From: Planctomycetaceae bacterium
GTDB taxonomy: Bacteria > Planctomycetota > Planctomycetia > Planctomycetales > Planctomycetaceae
DNA length: 52,742 nucleotides
NCBI GenBank assembly: GCA_947476295.1
Contig: CANJQC010000021.1
Span: forward strand, 1-52,742
Direction: 5' to 3'
Shown here: positions 1 to 8,066 of the stretch, piece after piece
How positions within the stretch are numbered: position 1 is the stretch's first letter
How the letters are laid out: every line of letters starts with the position of its first letter
Notes under the pieces: model-generated
Databases searched by the model: none
What the model was told of the DNA's origin: nothing
What the model saw: only the letters and a program-made list of their open reading frames with translations
Program-made: the position numbers and the translations under genes

Positions 1-2955
1 GCCGGTGCCGCAACCGGCACAGTGACTCGCAGCGGCGATCTGACATCGGCGTTGGTGGTGACCCTCGCCAGTAACGACACCAGCGAAGCGACGGTACCAG
101 CTACGGTTACGATCCCGGCAGGTGAGTCGTCCGCCACGTTTGCCATCGCCGCAATTGATGACGCCATCGTGGACGGCACGCAGGTCGTGACTTTCACAGC
201 CTCGGCCACGAGCTATACCTCTGGCACGATAAACCTGAACGTGACCGACAACGACACACAGTCTTTGGTCGTGTCCTCGACCAGTGTGTCAGTCACCGAA
301 GGTGCAACAAATACCTTCACGGTGAAGCTGGCGTTTCAGCCGGCGAGTGACATGACGGTCAGTGTGACTCGGGCCTCGGGCGATACCGATCTGTCTGTCA
401 GTGGCGGAGCAAGTCTGACGTTTACGTCGGCCAACTGGAATACAACGCAAACCGTGACTCTGGCGGCAGCGGAAGATGTGGATCTGGCGAATGGTTCGGC
501 CGTGTTCAATGTGACATCCACCGGACTGACCACCGTGAGTGTCACCGGCACCGAGGCGGATAATGACACACAGTCTCTGGTCGTGTCCTCCACCAGTGTG
601 TCGATCACCGAAGGCCTGACGAATACCTTCACGGTGAAGCTGGCATTCCAGCCAGCGAGTGACGTGACGGTCAGTGTGGACCGAGCCTCGGGCGATACGG
701 ATCTGTCGGTCAGTGGCGGAGCAAGTCTGACGTTTACGTCGGCCAACTGGAATACGACGCAGACCGTGACATTGGCGGCAGCGGAAGATTTGGATTTGGC
801 GAATGGTTCGGCCGTGTTTGATGTGACGTCCACCGGACTGACCACCGTGAGTGTCACCGGTACCGAAGCGGATAACGACACACAGTCTCTGGTCGTGTCC
901 TCGACCAGTGTGTCAGTCACCGAAGGCGCAACAAATACCTTCACGGTGAAGCTGGCGTTCCAGCCGGCGGCCAACGTGACGGTCAGCGTGGCTCGGGCTT
1001 CGGGCGATACCGATCTGTCTGTCAGCGGCGGCGCAAGTCTGACGTTTACGTCGGTCAACTGGAATACGACGCAGACCGTGACCTTGGCGGCAGCAGAAGA
1101 TTTGGATTTAGCGAATGGTTCGGCCGCGTTCAATGTGACTTCCACCGGTCTGAACACCGTGAGTCTCAGCGGCGCCGAAGCGGATAACGACCTCCTTACC
1201 TTGACGGTGTCACGCAGCACCGGCAGCGTTTACGAAACTGCGGGAGTGAGTGCTGCCACCGGTACGGTGACTCGTAATGATGACGATCTGAGTTCGGCGC
1301 TGGTTGTGACGCTTTCCAGCAGCGATACCAGTGAAGCAACTGTACCCGTCACCGTAACGATTCTTGCCGGTCAATCATCCGCTGCGTTTGCCATTTCAGC
1401 GGTCGATGATGTGGTCGTCGATGGCACACAGGTGGTGACATTCACTGCGTCGGCTACGAGCTATGTGTCCGGCACGAGCAACCTGAACGTGACAGACAAT
1501 GAATTGCCGTTGCCTGTCATTACAGGGCCCTCGGCACAGGTAAGTTCTTTAAGGCCCGCGATTTCCTGGACCGCCTCTGAGGGAGCGACCTCCTACGACA
1601 TCTGGATCCGAAACCAAAGCACGAATACCAATCCATTCCATACAGGAACCTCCACGGGCACCTCTTATACCCCCAATGTTGACATTGGTATTGGCAAGTT
1701 TAACCTTTGGGTCCGTGCCAGGGGACCAGCGGGAAATTCTCCATGGACGGCACAGTATAACTTTTCGATCACCACAGCAGCGACACTCACCGCATCTGAT
1801 CGGTGGCAATCGACAAGCCGTCCAACGGTTCGCTGGAATCCATTGCCCGGAGCAGTCAAATACGAAATCTGGATTAATGATCACCTGGCTGGACTCAATC
1901 CCTATATTCGAAATCAGAACGTCACGGAAACATCGTTCACTCCGAGCAGTGACATGCCGCTGGGTTTATATCGGACGTGGGTCCGAGGAATTTCCGCCGA
2001 TGGGATTGCTGCTGGCTGGTCTCCGATGATCGAATTCTATGTCGCGCCGGCTCCGTTGATTACCGGAGGCAATCTGCCGACATTCGACAGAACCCCCACG
2101 TTTGAGTGGCAGGCTGTGACTGGTGCTGTCAGTTATGAAGTCTACGTTCGTAATTCCACGAGCGGCGTTGTAGTCTATTACCCCAAGGGCGTCACTGGGA
2201 CGAGCTGGACGCCTCCGGCCGACCTGCCTGACGGCACATACCGCTGGTGGGCGATTGCAGTGGGCGCCAACAATGTGCGTGGTCAGTGGTCAGCTCCGAT
2301 CGACATTTATGTGGGCGGTCGTCCCAATGTGCTCTCCCCGGTCGGCGCCGTGAACAACTCGACGCCGACCTTCAATTGGCAGGCTGTCGATGGTGCCGTG
2401 CGTTACGAACTGTGGGTAACGAACATGAGTTCTATGGTTCGGGTGATTTACGATACAAATCTGACGGGACTCAGCTTCACACCGTCGTCGTCGTTAGCAA
2501 ATGCTGAATATCGGGTATGGGTACGTGCCGTCAGCAGCACCGGGGAATTCAGTCTCTGGAGTACCACCGTGAATTTCACGGTTGCCAAAAGCAATTCGGC
2601 CGAGGGGAGCTTGCTCTCGGACGGCAGGAGATGGCTGGTTGGGCTCGAGATCGAAGATCCGCAGTTGCCCTCCGCCCTGCTCTCTCGGGCGAAACATCAG
2701 TCTGCAGATGAGTCTGAATCCTCTAAAAGTATGGCTCAGCAGCAAGACGCCAATGACAATTATGCATCAGGCAGGATGATCCCGGAGACCGCACGCGGTT
2801 TCATTTCATCGGAGGGATACGGGGCAGATATTTGCCAGTCCGACCTCGAGAAACTGTGGGAGCGTGCCGAGGATGTATTCACTGAGCTGAATGACATCCG
2901 CAAGAGCGACGATCGCCCGCAAAAGTCACATCAAGTTTCGAGGCGACGAGATTAA
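1..2955 (+). CDS. Large repeat-built surface/extracellular protein (Calx-beta-like and FN3-like modules), 5'-truncated by the window edge
   Basis: The frame is open from base 1, so the true start lies outside the window. About 984 residues are visible. They begin in a Calx-beta-like module (ending near base 250). Three nearly identical modules of exactly 312 bp (104 aa) follow, starting at about 253, 565 and 877. A second Calx-beta-like module lies at about 1189-1503. Four FN3-like modules follow at about 1510-2580, each with a W..P/A...YE.W core. The last ~125 residues are charged and low-complexity and show no sortase or PEP-CTERM signal. Such architectures are typical of very large secreted or cell-surface proteins of planctomycetes, where they act as adhesive or calcium-binding stalks. 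The function here is inference. The 312-bp repeats are a likely site of copy-number change. The next + strand gene is nuoH; I see no functional link to it. Confidence 0.8.
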   Translation, partial: AGAATGTVTRSGDLTSALVVTLASNDTSEATVPATVTIPAGESSATFAIAAIDDAIVDGTQVVTFTASATSYTSGTINLNVTDNDTQSLVVSSTSVSVTEGATNTFTVKLAFQPASDMTVSVTRASGDTDLSVSGGASLTFTSANWNTTQTVTLAAAEDVDLANGSAVFNVTSTGLTTVSVTGTEADNDTQSLVVSSTSVSITEGLTNTFTVKLAFQPASDVTVSVDRASGDTDLSVSGGASLTFTSANWNTTQTVTLAAAEDLDLANGSAVFDVTSTGLTTVSVTGTEADNDTQSLVVSSTSVSVTEGATNTFTVKLAFQPAANVTVSVARASGDTDLSVSGGASLTFTSVNWNTTQTVTLAAAEDLDLANGSAAFNVTSTGLNTVSLSGAEADNDLLTLTVSRSTGSVYETAGVSAATGTVTRNDDDLSSALVVTLSSSDTSEATVPVTVTILAGQSSAAFAISAVDDVVVDGTQVVTFTASATSYVSGTSNLNVTDNELPLPVITGPSAQVSSLRPAISWTASEGATSYDIWIRNQSTNTNPFHTGTSTGTSYTPNVDIGIGKFNLWVRARGPAGNSPWTAQYNFSITTAATLTASDRWQSTSRPTVRWNPLPGAVKYEIWINDHLAGLNPYIRNQNVTETSFTPSSDMPLGLYRTWVRGISADGIAAGWSPMIEFYVAPAPLITGGNLPTFDRTPTFEWQAVTGAVSYEVYVRNSTSGVVVYYPKGVTGTSWTPPADLPDGTYRWWAIAVGANNVRGQWSAPIDIYVGGRPNVLSPVGAVNNSTPTFNWQAVDGAVRYELWVTNMSSMVRVIYDTNLTGLSFTPSSSLANAEYRVWVRAVSSTGEFSLWSTTVNFTVAKSNSAEGSLLSDGRRWLVGLEIEDPQLPSALLSRAKHQSADESESSKSMAQQQDANDNYASGRMIPETARGFISSEGYGADICQSDLEKLWERAEDVFTELNDIRKSDDRPQKSHQVSRRRD
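253..1188 (+). repeat. Three tandem 312-bp coding repeats
   Basis: The string gacacacagtct recurs at 253, 565 and 877, giving a fixed period of 312 bp. The three 104-residue modules differ at only a few positions. They share TFTVKLAFQPA, a GDTDLSVSGGASLTFTS stretch and TVTLAAAED. The near-identity at DNA level indicates recent duplication or gene conversion. Confidence 0.9.
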
Positions 2956-3138
2956 ATGCAGCAACCGAGTCAGGGCTTCACGCTGAGCGGCGTCAAGGTC
3001 TGCTTGCAGCCGTAAGCCCGAAGTGATTTGTTCCCAGCGTCGGGAAAGTCGTGGCGGGTTCGTCTCACGAGGTGGAACGAAGGCTGGTCGCGCGAAAGCG
3101 GTTTGCAGTAGGTTGCAGAGAGAAATCTGTTTTGTCAT
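2926..3138 (-). CDS. Possible small protein (70 aa), antisense to the 3' end of the surface-protein gene
   Basis: An ATG at 3138 is preceded by GGAGG about 10 nt upstream on the minus strand, a good ribosome binding site in an otherwise empty interval. The 70-residue product begins MTKQISLCNLLQTAF and is basic, with motifs such as LSRRWEQITSGL and LQADLDAAQREALTRLL that could form an amphipathic helix. I do not recognise a family. It overlaps the last 30 bases of the surface-protein gene on the opposite strand. The ribosome binding site and protein-like composition support it; the short length and lack of a known relative count against it. Confidence 0.4.
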   Translation of the reverse strand: MTKQISLCNLLQTAFARPAFVPPRETNPPRLSRRWEQITSGLRLQADLDAAQREALTRLLHLISSPRNLM

Positions 3139-3296
3139 AGTTTCGCCGCCTCCGTGGGAGCGATCGTTGCGATGGTGATTGCATGACTGTGATCACGGTG
3201 ACGGTTTTAATTACAGTCGCCGTCAGGATGGGTACGTGGTTCGTGCCTGCCACAATCTGACACGGACTGTTGGACCTGTTTGCGGGTGTGTGATCC
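2956..3296. other. Intergenic region upstream of nuoH
   Basis: About 340 bases between the surface-protein stop and nuoH. Apart from the possible minus-strand small ORF (2926-3138), I see nothing convincing. A promoter for the nuo cluster should lie in about 3140-3290, but I cannot pick clear -35/-10 boxes by eye. Confidence 0.5.
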
Positions 3297-4580
3297 ATGA
3301 TGTTCGCCGCTCAATCCATAGCCGAATTTTTTCAGCGATTCGGTGGATGGCAATATGTGATTGCCGCTGTCATTCATGCGGTGCTGTTGGTTCACGTCTT
3401 TGCGGTTTCTCCGTTCGCCTTTATCTGGCTGGAGCGGAAAGTTTCCGGACGAATTCAAGACCGGCTTGGCCCGACACGCGTCGGTGGGCTCTTCGGCTGG
3501 TTGCAGTCGCTCGCTGACGGAATTAAGCTGGTTCAAAAAGAAGACCTGTGCCCGACTGCAGCAGATTCCATGCTATTCAGGTCGGCTCCTTATATCGTCT
3601 GTGTCTCGTCATTCGCCGCATTCATGGTGCTGCCATTCAGTCATGGTTGGGTGGCGGTTGCGGCAGACTGTGGTTTGTTCATCATCCTGGCCATTCTGTC
3701 GCTGGAAGTTTTTGGGATCATTATGGCTGGCTATTCCAGCGGTTCCAAATGGTCGCTGTTCGGCGGAATGCGTGAAGCAGCTCAGATGGTGAGTTACGAG
3801 ATTCCACTTGCGATCTGTGCGTTGGTGCCCGTCATTGCCGCTGGGTCGTTGAATCTTGGCGAAGTTGGCGGAATGCAGCGCGGGTGGTTCACCAATTGGT
3901 TCATGTTCCATGACCCATTCACATTTATTGCATTCTTTGTGTACTTCGTGGTTGCTACGGCCAGTTGCAAACGAGCTCCGTTCGATCTCGCGGAGGCCGA
4001 GAGCGAGCTTGTGGGTGGTTTCCATACGGAATACAGTGGAATGCGTTGGTCGTTTTTCTTTATGGGTGAGTACGCCAGCATGTTTGCTGTGTGTGGCATT
4101 GCTTCGGTTCTGTTCTTGGGCGGCTGGAACACAGGGCTGGCTCCGGTTGATGATGCTTTGTATGCAGCTCGTAATGCGAGTATCGATGGCACTGCAGGTT
4201 CCGCTGCAGTTGGTTATTTGGCAAATGTGATTGGTGCGGCTGTGTTTGCGGCCAAGGCCAGCTTTGGTGTGTTCGTGCAGGTCTGGTTGCGATGGACATT
4301 GCCTCGGCTGCGAATTGACCAAGTAATGACCACCTGCCTGAAGTATCTGGTTCCGATCAGCTGCTTCCTGTTTCTGGGTGCGACGCTGTGGCCGATAATA
4401 CTGGTCACGGGAATGGGGCGGACGACCTGGACGGCTCCGATCGGAGACCGGGCGGCTGAGGGGTTGCAGGAAACTCGGGACGGCAGTAGTGTTGCCCGTG
4501 TCTCCGACGCGGGGTATTCAGGTGCGGCGCAGGCCCGCGTCGGAGACACGGGGAACATTGGTGAAGGAGTTGTGCAGTGA
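3297..4580 (+). CDS. nuoH: NADH-quinone oxidoreductase subunit H (NuoH), C-terminally extended
   Basis: NuoH (ND1) sits at the junction of the membrane and peripheral arms of complex I and helps form the quinone chamber. The family signature is clear: WLERKVSGRIQDRLGPTRVG near the N-terminus, then QSLADGIKLVQKED, and the RAPFDLAEAESELVGGF motif in the quinone-site loop. Eight or more hydrophobic segments are visible. The start is one of two adjacent ATGs at 3297 and 3300. At 427 residues it is longer than usual (about 320-350). The extra tail after the last membrane segment is hydrophilic and contains a perfect 19-bp inverted repeat (4495-4552). Its stop overlaps the GTG start of nuoJ (GTGA). 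No nuoI follows, unlike the common nuoH-I-J order. Confidence 0.95.
   Translation: MMFAAQSIAEFFQRFGGWQYVIAAVIHAVLLVHVFAVSPFAFIWLERKVSGRIQDRLGPTRVGGLFGWLQSLADGIKLVQKEDLCPTAADSMLFRSAPYIVCVSSFAAFMVLPFSHGWVAVAADCGLFIILAILSLEVFGIIMAGYSSGSKWSLFGGMREAAQMVSYEIPLAICALVPVIAAGSLNLGEVGGMQRGWFTNWFMFHDPFTFIAFFVYFVVATASCKRAPFDLAEAESELVGGFHTEYSGMRWSFFFMGEYASMFAVCGIASVLFLGGWNTGLAPVDDALYAARNASIDGTAGSAAVGYLANVIGAAVFAAKASFGVFVQVWLRWTLPRLRIDQVMTTCLKYLVPISCFLFLGATLWPIILVTGMGRTTWTAPIGDRAAEGLQETRDGSSVARVSDAGYSGAAQARVGDTGNIGEGVVQ
4495..4552. repeat. Perfect 19-bp inverted repeat inside the nuoH 3' end
   Basis: Left arm cccgtgtctccgacgcggg (4495-4513) is the exact reverse complement of 4534-4552, with a 20-base spacer. 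It lies in frame inside the C-terminal extension of NuoH and would make a very stable hairpin in the nuoHJKLMN mRNA. It looks like a REP-type element inserted into the dispensable tail. Confidence 0.85.
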
Positions 4581-5164
4581 ACGGCGAATCCTTCCTGTTT
4601 ACCGTGTTTGCTTTGGCGACTTGTTTAGGGGCGATTGCAGTTGTGTTTAGCCAGACAGTTGTGCGAATGGCGTTCTGGCTGGTGATATCTCTGGGAAGCA
4701 CGGCGGCGTTATTCTTTTTGGCGAATGCGGACTTTGTTGGTGCGGCGCAGTTGTTGATTTATGTTGGCGGAACGCTGGTGTTGCTGGTGTTTGGTGTGAT
4801 GCTCACTGCCAGCGGCCCTTACTTGAAAATTGCAACGTCGCCCGGTGAAATTGTTATGGGCAGTCTTGTTGGACTGATGTTTTTGTTTGTGGTGTTTGCT
4901 TCGTTGAACGGTGTCGACTGGCGGGAACCTTCAGCGGCGGCGATTGAAACCGGCAATCCTGTGGTGGCGACAGGCAATACATTGCGTCCGATTGGTTTGA
5001 GTTTTCTTGGGAGCCGACCGGATCAGGATCTTACCGGCGACGGGGATACGTTGACTCCGGGATACCTGTTGCCGTTTGAAATTGTGTCTGTGCATTTACT
5101 GGTCGTCTTGATCGGTGCCGCCTATCTGGCTCGAGCCAAACGACGGGCCGTTGGGCCGGGTTGA
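4577..5164 (+). CDS. nuoJ: NADH-quinone oxidoreductase subunit J (NuoJ)
   Basis: NuoJ (ND6) is a membrane subunit of complex I that takes part in coupling quinone reduction to proton pumping. The 195-residue product shows the family pattern: an N-terminal helix, VVRMAFWLVISLGSTAALFFL, then ADFVGAAQLLIYVGGTLVLLVFGVML, the conserved QLLIYVGG stretch with the pi-bulge region, and a final membrane helix. A hydrophilic loop of about 50 residues precedes the last helix. The GTG start at 4577 overlaps the nuoH stop, with GAAGGAG upstream, indicating translational coupling. Confidence 0.93.
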   Translation: MNGESFLFTVFALATCLGAIAVVFSQTVVRMAFWLVISLGSTAALFFLANADFVGAAQLLIYVGGTLVLLVFGVMLTASGPYLKIATSPGEIVMGSLVGLMFLFVVFASLNGVDWREPSAAAIETGNPVVATGNTLRPIGLSFLGSRPDQDLTGDGDTLTPGYLLPFEIVSVHLLVVLIGAAYLARAKRRAVGPG

Positions 5165-5172
5165 TTTACGAT

Positions 5173-5201
5173 TCGAAAATCGAAAATCGAAAATCGAAAA
5201 T
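5173..5201. repeat. Four tandem copies of a 7-bp repeat between nuoJ and nuoK
   Basis: tcgaaaa is repeated four times (5173-5200) in the only sizeable gap before nuoK (57 bases). The low-complexity AT-rich spacer could affect initiation at nuoK or be a slippage product. No further role can be read from it. Confidence 0.75.
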
Positions 5202-5221
5202 TTTTCCAGGTGTGATCGTCC

Positions 5222-5530
5222 ATGACGGCTGATCTGAATTCCTATCTGTTTGTTGGTGCCGTGTTGTTTGTCTGCGGCGTTGTCTGCATGGCAACCAAGC
5301 GGAATGGCATCGGGGTATTGATGGGGGTGGAATTGGTTCTTAACGGAGCCAACGTGAACTTTGTTGCCTTCTCGCGATATACGGATCTCGGGCTGGATGG
5401 ACAGATTTTTTCTCTGTTTGTGATCGTACTTGCGGCTGCCGAAGCTGCGGTCGCTCTGGCTATTGCTCTGAACTTCTACAACAACCATTTGACGATCGAC
5501 GTGGATCGAGCGAACAAGCTGAAAGGCTGA
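5222..5530 (+). CDS. nuoK: NADH-quinone oxidoreductase subunit K (NuoK)
   Basis: NuoK (ND4L) is a three-helix membrane subunit with conserved glutamates in the proton path. The 102-residue product has normal length. It shows GVVCMATKRNGIGVLMGVELVLNGANVN with the conserved Glu in the second helix (MGVELVLN), and the third helix AAAEAAVALAIAL with a second conserved Glu. The start is ATG at 5222, 57 bases after nuoJ. nuoL follows at once. Confidence 0.95.
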   Translation: MTADLNSYLFVGAVLFVCGVVCMATKRNGIGVLMGVELVLNGANVNFVAFSRYTDLGLDGQIFSLFVIVLAAAEAAVALAIALNFYNNHLTIDVDRANKLKG

Positions 5531-5591
5531 CGCACGGCGGTACTTTTGGGATTGGTTGGATTTAAGCACACGCTGGTTTTCTGGAATACCC

Positions 5592-8063
5592 ATGGTTGGC
5601 GAAACACTAAGAAACCTGTTGATGATCGCATGGCTGCTTCCGCTTGCCGGATTTGCCGTTGAGATCTTCGGTGGCTTCTGGGGATCGCGGAAAAGCCGCG
5701 TCGCCGCATGGATGTCCGTGGGTTGTATCGCCACGGGTTTCTTTTGCAGCCTGAGCGCGTTATTGATCTGGGGCAGTTCGAATAATTTCTGGAAGGTTCC
5801 CCACGAAACCGATCATCACGCAGACGCTGGTCATGCTGAACCGGATCACGCAGTGGCCGATCATCCGGCTGATTCACATGATTCACATGATTCACATGAT
5901 TCACATGATTCACATGATTCACATGATTCACATGATTCACATGATTCACATGATTCACATGATTCACATGATTCACATGAACCGCCCGTTGTGCTTGGCC
6001 AGACGGTCTATTCCGGCACGCTCTACTATCTCGCCCGCTTTGGAAGTCTGGATATTTCGCTGGACTACTACATCGACAGCCTGACGCTGGTGATGTTCAC
6101 GATGGTGACCTTCATCGCGACCTGTATTCATGTGTTTGCAATGGGCTACATGTCAGAAGAGTTGACCGAAGAACTCGTCGATCATAGTGCTCATTTGTCA
6201 AATGGCCACCATGTGCATCGGCCAGGTCGCTATTACCGTTTCTTTGCGTTTCTGTCGCTGTTTTGCTTTTCGATGCTGGGTCTGGTACTCGCTGGCAATA
6301 TTTTCCAGGTATTCATTTTCTGGGAACTCGTGGGCATCTGCAGCTACCTGCTGATTGGATTCTACACCGAACGCAAAGCGGCTTGTAACGCGGCCAACAA
6401 AGCGTTCGTCATGAATCGTGTCGGCGACTTCGGCTTCTTGATCGGGCTGATGGTACTTTGGACGTTCTTTGGAACATTCCGCTTTGGCGAAACTTTGAAT
6501 GACAAAGGCGAAGTCGTTCAGGCCGGTTTGTTCCAGATGCTGCCTCGCGATGAAACCGGGAATGTGCTTCGCGATGCAGAATCAGGGGATGTTAAAATTG
6601 GCGTTGTGACGGCGGCTGTTGAACCCGGCGGCACCCGGACAATTCCTTATTCGCTGCTCGTGGTGGCCGGACTTGGAGTCTTCGCGGGTTGCGTGGGTAA
6701 GAGCGCACAGTTTCCTTTGCAGACATGGCTTCCGGACGCGATGGAAGGTCCGACGCCGGTAAGTGCTTTGGTGCATTCTGCCACGATGGTCGCGGCCGGC
6801 GTCTATCTGGTCGGACGATTCTATCCGATGTTCGTCCAGGAAGTTCTGTTGACGATTGCCTATGTCGGCTGCATCACGTTGTTTATGGCCGCCACGATCG
6901 CGATCGTAGCGACAGACATCAAAAAAGTCCTGGCCTACTCAACGATCAGCCAGTTGGGCTACATGATGCTCGGCTTGGGCGTATTCGGCTGGGGTGCCGG
7001 TCTGTTTCATCTGATTACCCACGCATTCTTTAAGTCATTGATGTTCCTTTGTTCGGGCAGCGTGATCTACGGCTGCCATCACGAACAGGAAATGCCCAAG
7101 ATGGGCGGGTTGTGGAGAAAGATGCCAATTACGGCGTTCACGATGCTGGTGGGCGTAATTGCAATCAGTGGCCTGGCAGTTCCGGGGCTGATCAGCTTGT
7201 CGTCGGTATTTGCGTTTTCCGGCTTCTTTTCTAAAGACGCAGTGGTGGCGACCTCACTGGCTTTTGTGAAGGGCAACCCGTCACATTTTCTGTTGTTCAT
7301 CGTGCCTTTGGTAACCGCAGGAATCACGGCGTTCTACATGTTCCGCCTGTGGTTCTACACGTTTGCCGGTAAGCCTCGCGATCAGCATATCTACGATCAT
7401 TGCCACGAATCGCCCTGGATCATGACAGGCCCGTTGCTGGCATTGTCCTTCTTTGCAGCGTTCTGTGCAATCGGCGGTGAAGAGGGTCCGTTGTATCGCT
7501 TGATCACTGGCGATCAGCCAGCTCATGTGGCTCACGGAATTGCTGCGCCACTAGGTTCAGGTGAACTCACGTTGCCAGGGCATGAGGCGATTCATGCAGT
7601 GCATGGCACGGCGGGGACTCTGGCGTTGATTGCAGCGGCCTCAGGAACATTCATCGCCTGGCTGCTGTACGGTACCACACTTGTCAACGTCGCGGAGATC
7701 AAGCGTCAACTGTCGGGGCTGCATGGCTTCCTGGCGAACAAATGGCACTTTGATGAACTGTATGACGGGCTGTTCATGAAGCCGTCGCATGTTGTCGGAA
7801 GTTGCTGTGTGTGGATTGATAAGACGATCTTTGACGGCATCATTCATGCTTCGGCAGAGGTCATGATCTTTATATCCAAATGGGACAAACTGTTTGATGA
7901 AGCTGTCGTTGATGGTTTTGTCAACCTGCTTGGAGACTCGACGTTTGCCGTCGGGCGTTCGTTACGAGTCATTCAGACCGGCAGACTGCGGCAGTATGTG
8001 ATGTTTATTGTTGTGGGTGTTGTGGCTCTGTTTGCAATTTTGTTCACGACCTTTCCGGGTTAG
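5592..8063 (+). CDS. nuoL: NADH-quinone oxidoreductase subunit L (NuoL) with a (Asp-Ser-His)12 insertion
   Basis: NuoL (ND5) is the distal antiporter-like proton-pumping subunit of complex I with the long lateral helix. The 823-residue product has the family core: FFAFLSLFCFSMLGLVLAGN, FIFWELVGICSYLLIGF with the key Glu, KAFVMNRVGDFGF, the LQTWLPDAMEGPTPVSALVHSATMVAAGVYL signature, and KKVLAYSTISQLGYMM. A His/Asp-rich loop at residues ~80-132 holds twelve perfect copies of Asp-Ser-His. An in-frame TTG at 5556 would add 12 residues; ATG 5592 is preferred because membrane-like sequence starts soon after it. The product is longer than usual (about 600-700) because of this loop and a periplasmic insertion after the fourth conserved block. 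nuoM starts 3 bases after the stop. Confidence 0.94.
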   Translation: MVGETLRNLLMIAWLLPLAGFAVEIFGGFWGSRKSRVAAWMSVGCIATGFFCSLSALLIWGSSNNFWKVPHETDHHADAGHAEPDHAVADHPADSHDSHDSHDSHDSHDSHDSHDSHDSHDSHDSHDSHEPPVVLGQTVYSGTLYYLARFGSLDISLDYYIDSLTLVMFTMVTFIATCIHVFAMGYMSEELTEELVDHSAHLSNGHHVHRPGRYYRFFAFLSLFCFSMLGLVLAGNIFQVFIFWELVGICSYLLIGFYTERKAACNAANKAFVMNRVGDFGFLIGLMVLWTFFGTFRFGETLNDKGEVVQAGLFQMLPRDETGNVLRDAESGDVKIGVVTAAVEPGGTRTIPYSLLVVAGLGVFAGCVGKSAQFPLQTWLPDAMEGPTPVSALVHSATMVAAGVYLVGRFYPMFVQEVLLTIAYVGCITLFMAATIAIVATDIKKVLAYSTISQLGYMMLGLGVFGWGAGLFHLITHAFFKSLMFLCSGSVIYGCHHEQEMPKMGGLWRKMPITAFTMLVGVIAISGLAVPGLISLSSVFAFSGFFSKDAVVATSLAFVKGNPSHFLLFIVPLVTAGITAFYMFRLWFYTFAGKPRDQHIYDHCHESPWIMTGPLLALSFFAAFCAIGGEEGPLYRLITGDQPAHVAHGIAAPLGSGELTLPGHEAIHAVHGTAGTLALIAAASGTFIAWLLYGTTLVNVAEIKRQLSGLHGFLANKWHFDELYDGLFMKPSHVVGSCCVWIDKTIFDGIIHASAEVMIFISKWDKLFDEAVVDGFVNLLGDSTFAVGRSLRVIQTGRLRQYVMFIVVGVVALFAILFTTFPG
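5871..5978 (+). repeat. Twelve perfect tandem copies of a 9-bp repeat in nuoL
   Basis: gattcacat is repeated 12 times without a mismatch and is in frame as Asp-Ser-His. A multiple-of-three unit keeps the frame when copies are gained or lost. The lack of any synonymous change argues for recent expansion by slippage. Confidence 0.95.
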
Positions 8064-8066
8064 ACG

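Noticed and set aside
336-1220. Long minus-strand open frame of 294 codons
   Set aside because: It is the mirror of the 312-bp coding repeats in the surface protein; the composition is biased and it has no start signal.
5833-6084. Second frame over the NuoL repeat (Met-Ile-His repeats)
   Set aside because: Shadow of the 9-bp repeat in another frame.
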